A program made the translations under genes and the position numbers. The notes under the pieces are model-generated. The model ran no database searches. It was not told the DNA's origin and saw only the letters and a program-made list of their open reading frames with translations. Shown piece after piece: positions 8,838 through 17,045 of a DNA stretch of 49,688 nucleotides. Position 1 is the stretch's first letter. Each line of letters starts with the position of its first letter. Location of the stretch: NCBI RefSeq assembly GCF_000817815.1, contig NZ_JPRD01000010.1, positions 1 to 49,688 of the forward strand. Direction: 5' to 3'. The DNA is from Vibrio owensii CAIM 1854 = LMG 25443 (GTDB taxonomy: Bacteria > Pseudomonadota > Gammaproteobacteria > Enterobacterales > Vibrionaceae).

Positions 8838-10940
8838 TTAAATTTTCTTAAGGTGAACAATGAGCGCCGATTCTGGGTCGAGAATCGGAAGCGTCCCCCC
8901 AATTTCCTTTAAGTTATCGCCACTTAACGTCAGGGTTTTGTCTAGCCATTGCGGACGTTGCTTCATCAACTGGAAGCTGGTTTTTGGCATTTCAACAATC
9001 TTGACTTCGTAACGGGCATTTTCATCCGCACAGCTAACGCGAAGTGGAGATGGCAGCGCATGATTTGGCATTGCTAACTGACACACCGTAATCAGCATCT
9101 CTTGTCCGTTCTCAACGCCATAGATGTTCTGGTTTTGATCGGCAGGGTCGATGCGGAAAGTACGTCCCGAATGAAGCAAATCGCGATACTGTTTGTGCAG
9201 TTGAATGTAATGAGCAAACGCTTGCTTTTCTTCCGCGCTTTCTTTTACTGGATCGAGCTCCACACCCATGTGACCACTTAACGCTGTCACACCACGCATG
9301 TTGATCGCATGACGACGATTGGTTGAGTGACACTCTGCAGGACCAATGTGAGCGCCCATGACTTCAGGTGGGAAGAAGTAGCTCATACCACGCTGAATCG
9401 CTTGACGTTCCAGCGCATCGTTACAATCAGAAGCCCAGAAACGGTGAGTGCGTTTAAGGATTTCAAAATCAATACGACCACCACCCGAAGAGCAAGACTC
9501 AATTTCAACCGCAGGGTGTGTTGCTTGAAGCTCGTCCAGCAAGCGGTAAAGCGCTTTCGTTTGACCATGTACAGCAGGTTTACCTTGATGCCCCGGTTGA
9601 ACCAATTCACGGTTCATGTCCCATTTCAGGTAGCCGATGTTGTAACGAGTCAGTAAGTCATTCAAACGTTCAAACAGGTAGTTGAAGCAATCTTGGTTTT
9701 GCAAATCCAAGACGTATTGCCAGCGACCGGAGGGCTGGTGGTAGCCTTGCAGACTTAATACCCAATCTGGGTGTTGGCGATATAGATTTGAGTCTTGGCT
9801 GACCATCTCTGGCTCAACCCAAAGACCAAACTCCATGCCTTTGTTGTTTACGTGCTTGATGACAGGCTCAAGACCATTTGGGTACTTTGTTTCATCCAAG
9901 TACCAGTCACCGAGTGCAGCGCGTTCGCCATCACGACCTATGAACCAACCATCATCAATGATGAAGCGCTCGACACCCATCTCGGCAGCTTCGGTTGCCA
10001 TCTGCATGATGTATTCAGGTTTGTGATCGAAGTAGATGCCTTCCCACGTGTTTAAGTGAACAGGGCGAGGTTTGTTGTTTGGAAATTGAATAATATTGGC
10101 ACGAACAAACTCGTGGAATCGCTCTGATATTCCATTCAAACCCAAGTTACTGTATGTCGCGTAAAGCCATGGTGATTGGTAGGTTTCACCGCTTTGTAGA
10201 CGTTTTTCACCAGACAGTAGCAGTTCACCAGCTTGAACAAAGCGACGACCGTCACTACGAACATCGGCACGCAGTTGGTGGTTACCACTCCAACCAAGAT
10301 GGAAGCCCCAAACTTGCCCCAATTGTTCACTAAAGCCATTAGTGCCCGCGAACAAACCTGGGAAGTTTTCGTGAGAGGTGCGACCGCGACGGTTTTCTTG
10401 CATAAAGCCACCATGCTCAAAGCTTAAACGCTGAGTTTGAAACTCATGACACCAACGCCCGTGGAACGTCATCAGCTCGTTTGCATGGTTAGGAAGTGGC
10501 AGAGTAGAGGAGAGCTTACCCAAGCAATACTCACCAGCAGTCGTGTTTGTTACGGTGATGCGTTTTTGTACCACATCACTGTTAAAGTCCAGTTGTAGCT
10601 CAATCAATAATTCAAGACCAGCGATGTCATCTTGCAGAGTAAATGTCGCGCTGTTGTCATCGTGCTCAATGGATGTGGTTGTGAACACTGGCGCCCAGTC
10701 TTCGCCATTGCGATGCCCCTCAATCCCAGGCGCATTAAAGTGACCACTACCAAGCTCAGGACAGAGTGATAAGGGTACGTCGACATCAAGACGAGCCTGC
10801 GAGATCGGACGTTCGGTTGAGAGCATTAAATCGGGATCGATTTGAGCGATCTTTGCGCCCCAATGAAGGATTTCAGGAACACGATCCACTTTAATGATCA
10901 TGCTGTGATTCTTGGATTTTAAGTGAACAATTTTTTGCAT
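8838..10940 (-). CDS. Alpha-galactosidase, glycoside hydrolase family 36
   Basis: A 700-residue enzyme predicted to hydrolyse terminal alpha-1,6-galactosyl bonds in melibiose, raffinose and related sugars. It has an N-terminal beta-sandwich and a central TIM barrel with the GH36 signatures: WEGIYFDH, FIIDDGWFIGRDGERAALGDW, the nucleophile motif YLKWDMNRE (Asp441) and the acid/base region IESCSSGGGRIDFEIL...FWASDCND (Asp505). There is no signal peptide, so the substrate must be imported, probably by the symporter encoded downstream. The ATG at 10940 has only a weak AGAGAAA ribosome site. The length matches bacterial GH36 enzymes of about 700-730 residues. A LacI-type operator lies 10 bases upstream of the start codon, so sugar-dependent repression by the divergent regulator is likely. 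Confidence 0.93.
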   Translation of the reverse strand: MQKIVHLKSKNHSMIIKVDRVPEILHWGAKIAQIDPDLMLSTERPISQARLDVDVPLSLCPELGSGHFNAPGIEGHRNGEDWAPVFTTTSIEHDDNSATFTLQDDIAGLELLIELQLDFNSDVVQKRITVTNTTAGEYCLGKLSSTLPLPNHANELMTFHGRWCHEFQTQRLSFEHGGFMQENRRGRTSHENFPGLFAGTNGFSEQLGQVWGFHLGWSGNHQLRADVRSDGRRFVQAGELLLSGEKRLQSGETYQSPWLYATYSNLGLNGISERFHEFVRANIIQFPNNKPRPVHLNTWEGIYFDHKPEYIMQMATEAAEMGVERFIIDDGWFIGRDGERAALGDWYLDETKYPNGLEPVIKHVNNKGMEFGLWVEPEMVSQDSNLYRQHPDWVLSLQGYHQPSGRWQYVLDLQNQDCFNYLFERLNDLLTRYNIGYLKWDMNRELVQPGHQGKPAVHGQTKALYRLLDELQATHPAVEIESCSSGGGRIDFEILKRTHRFWASDCNDALERQAIQRGMSYFFPPEVMGAHIGPAECHSTNRRHAINMRGVTALSGHMGVELDPVKESAEEKQAFAHYIQLHKQYRDLLHSGRTFRIDPADQNQNIYGVENGQEMLITVCQLAMPNHALPSPLRVSCADENARYEVKIVEMPKTSFQLMKQRPQWLDKTLTLSGDNLKEIGGTLPILDPESALIVHLKKI

Positions 10941-10950
10941 GTTGTTTCTC

Positions 10951-10964
10951 TGTTTTCGCAAACA
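10951..10964. promoter_or_regulatory. LacI-family operator 1 (alpha-galactosidase proximal)
   Basis: TGTTTTCGCAAACA fits the pattern TGTT-N2-CG-N2-AACA, a CG-centred palindrome typical of LacI-family regulators. It sits just upstream of the alpha-galactosidase start codon. The same pattern occurs twice more in this divergent promoter region. Confidence 0.65.
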
Positions 10965-11072
10965 TTTAATTTGCAAATAATCATGCGCTCGTTTGGTTTT
11001 ATTTCGATTAAATAGCCGTTTAAATGTGACTTTGAACAGGTTTTAGAACGCACTTTTGTGTGCTAGATCTGC

Positions 11073-11086
11073 TGTTTTCGGGAACA
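11073..11086. promoter_or_regulatory. LacI-family operator 2
   Basis: TGTTTTCGGGAACA matches TGTT-N2-CG-N2-AACA. It lies in the 232-bp divergent region between the alpha-galactosidase and lacI-type genes, 122 bp from operator 1 centre to centre. Confidence 0.65.
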
Positions 11087-11109
11087 TTTTTTCATGTTTT
11101 TTACGACAT

Positions 11110-11123
11110 TGTTCACGAGAACA
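11110..11123. promoter_or_regulatory. LacI-family operator 3 (regulator proximal)
   Basis: TGTTCACGAGAACA is the most symmetric of the three sites; only one pair, either side of the central CG, is unmatched. It lies 37 bp from operator 2 and 49 bp before the regulator start codon, which suggests autoregulation. Confidence 0.65.
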
Positions 11124-11172
11124 TTCGGATGAATTTGGTAGAGTGAACAGTAAATCAGAATAGGAGAACGCA

Positions 11173-12234
11173 GTGGCAGTCACGTTTAAAGATGTTGCAC
11201 GGTTAGCAGGTGTCTCGACGCAAACCGTATCGCGCGTAACCAACGGCGCGGATAACGTCGCAGAAGAAACACGAAAGCGAGTTAACGACGCAATCAAAAA
11301 GCTTGGATACGTGCCGAACAAAGGGGCACAAATGTTGAGCCGAGCGAAGTCGCGGATCATCGGTATTGTCTCTTTGGATATCTCACTGCACGGAGTGGCT
11401 CTTATTGCTAATGGCGTTCGCAACCAAGCGCACGAGATGGATTACGCGACGGCGCTGGCAGTGTTAGGTGACAACTCCATTGAGGAATTCCGTAGTGCAA
11501 TCCGAGAGCTTATTGCCCAACAAGTTGACGCCATTATCATCAACGCCCCGGTAACCAGAGAGATGGCAGAGAATCTAGTGGAGCAGTTCAGTCAGCTCAC
11601 GTTGGTTTTTATTGATGTTCCAGAGGGGACACCCGTCAACTCTCTCAGTTGTGATCATAAAGCTGGGGCAAATTTGGCTATCTCTCATTTGATTGAGCAC
11701 AAGCGCGAATCCTTTGTGTGCATTTCTGGCCCCAAGGCATCCACCGCTTCTCAGATTCGTTACCAAGAGTGGCAATCACAGATTCAGCAACATGAACTGG
11801 TGCAAGCGGCGTACTATGAGGGGGATTGGCAAGCAGCCAGTGGCTATAACGCAGTTAAAGACGCCGTGTTAAAAGGTGTACCTTTTGATGCTGTATTGGT
11901 GGCGAATGATCAAATGGCGCTTGGCGTGTTATGCGCGCTTTCGGAGGCGGGTATTAATGTACCTAAAACCGTGTCTGTGGTTGGGTTCGATGGCATTCAA
12001 GACAGCCAGTTTTTCTCACCACCTCTGACGACGGTTAAGCAAGATTTTAATGAACTTGGACGAAGGGCGGTCAAACTTGTACTGAGCCAGATGGAGAAAG
12101 GGCAAGGCGTTGTGCCAGAAGTCTTGCCGGTCAGCTTGGTTGAACGGCAAAGCACATCAGCAAAGGCGGATACACTTTATGACAAGCAAGAAATACTGGC
12201 GCACTTAGAGAACATTCGCCGTTTGTTACCATAG
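11173..12234 (+). CDS. LacI-family transcriptional regulator of alpha-galactoside use
   Basis: A 353-residue DNA-binding repressor. The LacI helix-turn-helix and hinge fill residues 1-60 (FKDVARLAGVSTQTVSRVTN, KLGYVPNKGAQMLSRAKS). A periplasmic-binding-protein-like effector domain follows (IIGIVSLDISLHG, AVLVANDQMALGVL, VSVVGFDGIQDSQFF). Translation starts at a GTG with AGGAGA 6 bases upstream. It is transcribed divergently from the alpha-galactosidase-symporter operon, with three matching CG-centred palindromes between them. I infer that it represses that operon and itself and is released by a galactoside or its breakdown product. The inducer is not visible in the sequence. Confidence 0.9.
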   Translation: MAVTFKDVARLAGVSTQTVSRVTNGADNVAEETRKRVNDAIKKLGYVPNKGAQMLSRAKSRIIGIVSLDISLHGVALIANGVRNQAHEMDYATALAVLGDNSIEEFRSAIRELIAQQVDAIIINAPVTREMAENLVEQFSQLTLVFIDVPEGTPVNSLSCDHKAGANLAISHLIEHKRESFVCISGPKASTASQIRYQEWQSQIQQHELVQAAYYEGDWQAASGYNAVKDAVLKGVPFDAVLVANDQMALGVLCALSEAGINVPKTVSVVGFDGIQDSQFFSPPLTTVKQDFNELGRRAVKLVLSQMEKGQGVVPEVLPVSLVERQSTSAKADTLYDKQEILAHLENIRRLLP

Positions 12235-12323
12235 TGGACTTTTTTGTCACTGAGCCAATCGTTGAAAGTTCAATGTTGGCTGGAGTGAAACTAGGCCAAA
12301 AATGATATCGGCAGACAGAAGAA

Positions 12324-12351
12324 AGCCCCGACATTGCGGGGCTCTATTTTT
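12324..12351 (+). terminator. Intrinsic terminator of the LacI-family gene
   Basis: AGCCCCG and CGGGGCT form a 7-bp GC-rich stem around a 6-base loop, followed by CTATTTTT. Confidence 0.75.
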
Positions 12352-12377
12352 GTCTCTGATGTTAACAAGCGCAGAGC

Positions 12378-12677
12378 TTATTTCTTCAGATTCATTTCAG
12401 ATTCGTGTGCATTGGTTTCGATGTCTGGGTTAGAAGACAGCTTACCTGTTGCCCAGTCATTCATGTGTTTAAGAATTGCTTTTAGGGCATGCTTTTCTGT
12501 TGGCGCTTCAGAGGCTTCTACTTCTAGTTTTTGCTTAGGGTGAGAACCTGTTGCGTCTTCAGCTACGTGCAGCCAATCTGGGTGCCAGTAATAAGGCTGA
12601 CCTGACGAAGTGCTCCAAGAGTGAACACCGTTAGATTCGCCTTTGTATTGGATATCGTTTTCGTTGTATTTCGTCAT
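12378..12677 (-). CDS. Small hypothetical protein, paralogue of the gene at 12878-13108
   Basis: A 99-residue soluble acidic protein with no signal peptide or membrane segment. I do not recognise a named family. Its middle carries YYWHPDWLHVAEDATGSHPK, which is nearly the same as in the next minus-strand gene (YYWHPDWLHIAEDALGVHPK). Both also share GVHSW before it and a T(A)E.H..KA.....(M/L)N helix after it. The high density of Trp, His and Tyr in a conserved block suggests a folded core. This copy has an additional about 25-residue charged tail. The two genes look like an old tandem duplication. Function is unknown. Confidence 0.75.
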   Translation of the reverse strand: MTKYNENDIQYKGESNGVHSWSTSSGQPYYWHPDWLHVAEDATGSHPKQKLEVEASEAPTEKHALKAILKHMNDWATGKLSSNPDIETNAHESEMNLKK

Positions 12678-12877
12678 TATTATCGTCTCTCATAGTCATG
12701 AGTTGAGGTGTGCGTCACCATTACACTATAAATGTAACAGATGTTATCGGAATTAATGTGACTGCTATCGATTTATCTTGCTGATAAATAATCCAATCCG
12801 CTGCACAGCTCTCATTCAGATAGATTTATTGATTCTTCATGGCAATAACCACCTGAAAAATAGGTACTTAATTTACC

Positions 12878-13108
12878 CTATTGCCCGTTCAGATGTTTGA
12901 TGATCGCCGCTTTCGCATGTTCTTCTGTCGCGGTTTCACCCTCAGGTACCTCTAACTCAGCCTTAGGGTGAACACCCAGTGCGTCTTCTGCAATGTGAAG
13001 CCAGTCTGGATGCCAGTAGTAAGGGTTGTTGCCTTCTGGGTGATCCCAACTGTGAACGCCTTTATGTACACCTCGATAAGAGAGGTCATCCATCGTAAAC
13101 ATTTTCAT
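12878..13108 (-). CDS. Small hypothetical protein with the YYWHPDWLH block
   Basis: A 76-residue protein, paralogous to the gene just downstream on the same strand. GGGAGGAA is followed by ATGATGAAAATG; I chose the second ATG (13108) because its spacing from GGAGG is 5 bases, whereas the first is only 2 bases away. The conserved block is HSWDHPEGNNPYYWHPDWLH followed by IAEDALGVHPKAELEVPEGE. No domain is recognised. The 200-bp gap between the two paralogues suggests separate expression. A weak hairpin overlaps its stop codon. Confidence 0.75.
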   Translation of the reverse strand: MKMFTMDDLSYRGVHKGVHSWDHPEGNNPYYWHPDWLHIAEDALGVHPKAELEVPEGETATEEHAKAAIIKHLNGQ

Positions 13109-13284
13109 CATTTCCTCCCGCAGAATTTCATGCCTTTGAAAGTATGGAACATAAATTCTCATTTCGTAACGGGAATTGATATCACTAAGATTGATTAATT
13201 ACGTTTCGAGTTTGATAAGTGTGATGTCGTTATAAAGGCGCGAAGTATGCTAATGTGCGCTCGATAGTCAGGAATGAGGGAAGC

Positions 13285-14687
13285 ATGAACCGATATCGCC
13301 AACTGGCTGAGTTGTTTAAATCTCAGATCCAAAAAAATACGTGGAGAGCAGGAGAAAAACTGCCCTCGGTGCGAATGACGAGTCGTAACCATTCGGTGAG
13401 CGCAGGAACAGTACTGCAAGCTTATCAATTGCTTGAAGCGCAAGGTTGGGTGGTCGCCAAACCTCAGTCTGGTTACTTCGTTACTGCAGAGTTGGATAGG
13501 CTAGAGCCAAAGAGCGCAGAAAAAACGTATATCGTGCCTCGGTTAATGATGAGCTTTATGATTTTTTGAAACATCAAGGGTCACCAGAGTCTATCAAGCT
13601 TGGTTCGGCTTTTCCTGATCCAGCCTTGTTTCCGTTGGAAGCGTTAAACCGTAACCTCGCCAGTTCTGGGAGAAAAATGGGGCCAGATACGCTGTTAGAT
13701 AATCTTCCTCCAGGCAGTGAATCGCTACGCCGGCTGATTGCGCAGCGCTACATTCAACAAGGCCTGAACTTAACCCATGACGATATCGTGATTACTTCGG
13801 GTGCGTTAGAGGCACTGAACCTTAGCTTACAAGCAGTGACTCGTTCTGGAGATACGGTTGTGATTGAATCGCCGACCTTCTATGGGGCACGACAAGCGAT
13901 TGAACGACTCGGTTTGAACGTAATCGAGATCACTGTTGATGCGCAGCATGGCCACTCGATAGAGCAACTAGAGTGGGCGTTTACCAATAGCGATGTGCGC
14001 GCTTGCTGGTTAATGACGAACTTTCATAATCCGACAGGTACTTCGCTTTCTGAACAGAACAAGCAGCGTATCGTCGAGCTTGCGAACCAGTATGATGTGT
14101 ATCTGATCGAGGATGACGTCTACGCTGAGCTCTATTTCGCGGATAAAAAACCGGCATCACTGAAAAGCTTCGACACTCAAGAGCGAGTGCTCCACTGTGG
14201 TTCACTATCAAAAAGCCTCTGTCCCGGTTATCGCTTGGGGTGGGTGGTTAACAAACGCTTTAATGAACCGATTCAAAAACTGCAGTTAATGTCGACGCTT
14301 TCTGGCAGTGCGCCTATCCAACAGGGCGTGGCGCATTATCTTCAAAACGACAGTTACGATAATCATCTAAGAAAGTTACGTAGAACGTTGCAGCTGCGAC
14401 AAGAGCGCTTCGTAGCCCTCATCAAAACGCACCTTCCTCAGACAGTGAATTATCACCTGCCTTTAGGTGGTTATTTCTTGTGGCTAGAACTGCCTCAAGA
14501 GGTGGACAGTAAACAACTTTATCAAACACTCTTGAAGGAGCAGGTGACCGTCGCTTATGGAAAATTGTTTTCTGTCGACGAGAAGCTTGAGCACTATTTG
14601 AGGTTGAATACTTCTTTTGCCGATAGCGAGCATTTAGAGAGTGCGATCAAAAAGTTAGGCAGTCTTGTGCGCGAAGCAACTGTTTAG
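13285..14687 (+). pseudogene. MocR/PdxR-type GntR regulator fused to aminotransferase, split by a frameshift
   Basis: The first reading frame (13285-13569) encodes a GntR winged helix (YRQLAELFKSQIQKNTWRAG, LPSVR, SAGTVLQAYQLLEAQGWV). The second frame (to 14687) encodes a fold-type-I aminotransferase domain with ITSGALEALNLSLQA, TNFHNPTGTSLS and the PLP lysine motif HCGSLSKSLCPGYRLGW. Together they form a standard MocR-family protein of about 467 residues. The break is at a run of six A at 13520-13525: a seventh A would restore one frame reading AEKNVYRASVNDELYDFLKH. The protein may therefore be inactive, the base may be a sequencing error, or slippage on the A run may restore some product. 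MocR proteins usually regulate vitamin B6 or amino-compound metabolism; the target here is unknown. GAGGG lies just before the ATG. Confidence 0.8.
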
Positions 14688-14770
14688 TGTTTTTTGGTCA
14701 AACTGTATCAGCGCTTTTCCAACTAGCTGTGCTTCAATCATCACTAGAAATCTCTATACAAGGAGTGATG

Positions 14771-14992
14771 ATGAAAAAGCAGTTGGTAAAACATGAGTTA
14801 CGATTGATCGCAGTAGCGGTTTTTAGCGCTTTCTTGTTGGTGTTTGCTCACCTTATTTTAGCGAAATCTTTTTCTCATATGGCGTGGACGGAGTACACAG
14901 CCGCCGTTATTCCCTTTATTATGTTTGGCTTGTGCGTGTTAGGTGTTAAATACGCAGCTAACGCTGATAAAGATGATGAGAGTGAGCCTTAA
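14771..14992 (+). CDS. Small inner-membrane protein with two hydrophobic helices
   Basis: A 73-residue protein with membrane segments at about 10-30 (LIAVAVFSAFLLVFAHLIL) and 42-62 (AAVIPFIMFGLCVLGVKYA), a basic N terminus and an acidic C terminus (DKDDESEP). AGGAG lies 5 bases before the ATG at 14771; the preceding ATG at 14768 is only 2 bases from it. The family is not recognised. It lies 31 bp upstream of the next, secreted-protein gene, so the two probably share a transcript. Confidence 0.65.
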   Translation: MKKQLVKHELRLIAVAVFSAFLLVFAHLILAKSFSHMAWTEYTAAVIPFIMFGLCVLGVKYAANADKDDESEP

Positions 14993-15023
14993 CGACTCAT
15001 TACAAACAATAGGGAAGAGCGGA

Positions 15024-15383
15024 ATGAAGAGAGTGTTATCACTTGCGCTGTGCCTTGCGGCACTTGGTGCTTCAGCAAACCAAAATAGTGAGCCCAAGTC
15101 AGTCACGTTGAACTACGACCAAACCCAGCTTGTTGCTGAGATTCAACCAGACAATCACTTTGAAGCACTAATTGACAATGAACAAGAACGCATCGACTTT
15201 TCTGGTTCTGTCGATAAGCTCCTTCCAGATTACACGCTGGAAGTGTCCGTGATACAAGCAAGTAAGCTTCAACGCTCTACCGCTCAGGTCAATACGAAAG
15301 TACTGATAAAGCAAGGTGAAAGACAATCGCCTTTGACCATCGGCAGTGTTAACGGCAAGAACGTGAGTGTGTCACTTAACTGA
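15024..15383 (+). CDS. Periplasmic hypothetical protein
   Basis: A 119-residue protein starting with a clear signal peptide (MKRVLSLALCLAALGASA|NQ). The mature part is polar and beta-rich (VTLNYDQTQLVAEIQP, GKNVSVSLN) with no cysteines after the signal. I recognise no family. GGAAGAGCGGA precedes the ATG. A strong terminator follows. Confidence 0.7.
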   Translation: MKRVLSLALCLAALGASANQNSEPKSVTLNYDQTQLVAEIQPDNHFEALIDNEQERIDFSGSVDKLLPDYTLEVSVIQASKLQRSTAQVNTKVLIKQGERQSPLTIGSVNGKNVSVSLN

Positions 15384-15406
15384 GTTACGTTCGCTAAAGA
15401 CAAAAT

Positions 15407-15434
15407 AAAAGACCTCCACATGGGAGGTCTTTTT
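15407..15434. terminator. Bidirectional intrinsic terminator
   Basis: AAAAGACCTCC and GGAGGTCTTTTT form a stem-loop between the convergent periplasmic-protein gene and asnS. A and T flanks on both sides suit termination in both directions. Confidence 0.85.
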
Positions 15435-15457
15435 AATTCTGTATCACTCAGTGGCGA

Positions 15458-16858
15458 TTAGAAGTTCGCAGAGCGAGGAGTACGTGGGAATGGGATCACG
15501 TCACGAACGTTGCCCATACCTGTTACGTAAGATACTAGACGCTCGAAGCCTAGACCGAAGCCTGCGTGTGGCACTGTGCCGTAACGACGTAGGTCGCGGT
15601 ACCAGCTCATGTGCTCAGGATCGATACCCACTTCACGCATACGTGCATCTAGGATGTCTAGACGCTCTTCACGTTGAGAACCACCGATGATTTCACCGAT
15701 GCCTGGTGCTAGTACATCCATCGCTGCAACGGTTTTACCGTCATCGTTAGCACGCATGTAGAATGCTTTGATGTCTTTCGGGTAGTTCTTAACGATTACA
15801 GGCGCTTTGAAGTGTTCTTCAGCAAGGAAACGCTCGTGCTCAGAAGACATGTCGATACCCCATTCAACTGGGAATTCGAACTCACGACCTGAATCAAGAA
15901 GGATCTGGATTGCGTCAGTGTAGTCAACTTGCGCGAAGTCAGAAGAAACGAACTGCTCTAGGCGAGTGATCGCTTCTTTGTCGATGCGTTGAGCAAAGAA
16001 CTCAAGGTCATCACGACACTCTGCAAGCACTGCTTTGAACACGAACTTCAACATGTCTTCAGCCAGTTTAGCTACGTCGTCTAGTTCTGCGAACGCTACT
16101 TCAGGCTCAACCATCCAGAATTCCGCTAGGTGGCGGCTCGTGTTTGAGTTTTCAGCACGGAAAGTAGGACCGAACGTGTAAACTTTGCTTAGTGCACAAG
16201 CGTAAGCTTCTGCGTTTAGCTGACCAGATACAGTTAGGAACGTTTCTTTACCGAAGAAATCTTCGTTGTAATCTACTTTGCCTTCTTCAGTGCGAGGTAG
16301 GTTTTCCATGTCTAGCGTAGATACGCGGAACATTTCACCAGCACCTTCAGCATCAGAAGCTGTGATCAGTGGCGCAGATACCCAGAAGTAACCTTGCTCG
16401 TGGTAGAAGCGGTGGATCGCTTGAGATAGACAGTTACGTACACGTGCTACTGCACCGATTACGTTTGTGCGCGGACGTAGGTGCGCTACTTCACGTAGGT
16501 ACTCGATAGAGTGACGAGTTTTTGCCATTGGGTAAGTGTCAGCATCTTCAACCCAGCCTACAACTTTAACGTCTGTTGCTGCTAGTTCGAAGTCTTGACC
16601 TTTCGCAGGAGAGGCAACAATCTTACCAGTTACTTCAACAGAGCAGCCAGTAGTTAGCTTTAGTACTTCGTTGTCGTAATTATTAAGATTATTAGGGACC
16701 ACGGCCTGAATCGGGTCGAAACAAGAGCCGTCATAAATGGCAAGGAAAGAGATTCCAGCTTTGGAATCACGACGTGAACGGATCCAGCCACGAACAGTTA
16801 CTTCACTGTCTACTGCTAGCTGACCTTTCAAAACGTCTGATACAGGCGCGTAAGTCAT
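15458..16858 (-). CDS. asnS: Asparaginyl-tRNA synthetase
   Basis: A 466-residue class IIb aminoacyl-tRNA synthetase that attaches asparagine to tRNA-Asn in the cytoplasm. The N-terminal OB-fold anticodon-binding domain ([19 protein letters not shown]) is followed by the class II catalytic core: motif 2 as [20 protein letters not shown] and motif 3 as [16 protein letters not shown]. Length and sequence match E. coli AsnS across the whole protein. I chose the ATG at 16858 ([10 protein letters not shown]) because it gives the family's 466 residues, with GGAGA 11 bases upstream. An in-frame ATG at 16876 would add six residues. A long hairpin ending in a T tract lies in the leader. Confidence 0.96.
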   Translation of the reverse strand: MTYAPVSDVLKGQLAVDSEVTVRGWIRSRRDSKAGISFLAIYDGSCFDPIQAVVPNNLNNYDNEVLKLTTGCSVEVTGKIVASPAKGQDFELAATDVKVVGWVEDADTYPMAKTRHSIEYLREVAHLRPRTNVIGAVARVRNCLSQAIHRFYHEQGYFWVSAPLITASDAEGAGEMFRVSTLDMENLPRTEEGKVDYNEDFFGKETFLTVSGQLNAEAYACALSKVYTFGPTFRAENSNTSRHLAEFWMVEPEVAFAELDDVAKLAEDMLKFVFKAVLAECRDDLEFFAQRIDKEAITRLEQFVSSDFAQVDYTDAIQILLDSGREFEFPVEWGIDMSSEHERFLAEEHFKAPVIVKNYPKDIKAFYMRANDDGKTVAAMDVLAPGIGEIIGGSQREERLDILDARMREVGIDPEHMSWYRDLRRYGTVPHAGFGLGFERLVSYVTGMGNVRDVIPFPRTPRSANF

Positions 16859-16889
16859 GTTTTCAATATTCTCCATTGAGGTAAAAATT

Positions 16890-16957
16890 CAACTCAACAC
16901 TTAAAAGTGCTTGTCTCTAAACAAAATTGTGCAAAAAACAAGCGAAGCGTTGAGTTG
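16890..16957 (-). promoter_or_regulatory. Long hairpin in the asnS leader, possible attenuator
   Basis: A 13-bp stem (CAACTCAACGCTT with its complement, one G-U pair) joins 16945-16957 to 16890-16902, and a second pairing, GCTTGT with ACAAGC, extends it inside. Read toward asnS, the stem is followed directly by AATTTTTACC. This could terminate or slow transcription before asnS. The mechanism is an inference. Confidence 0.45.
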
Positions 16958-17045
16958 GATAGAATTTTTTTAGATTCATCGAAACATATTACCTGTCAAA
17001 TCGTCAGCTTCAACCTTTATATTCATTTTGGAGGGGAGAATTTTC

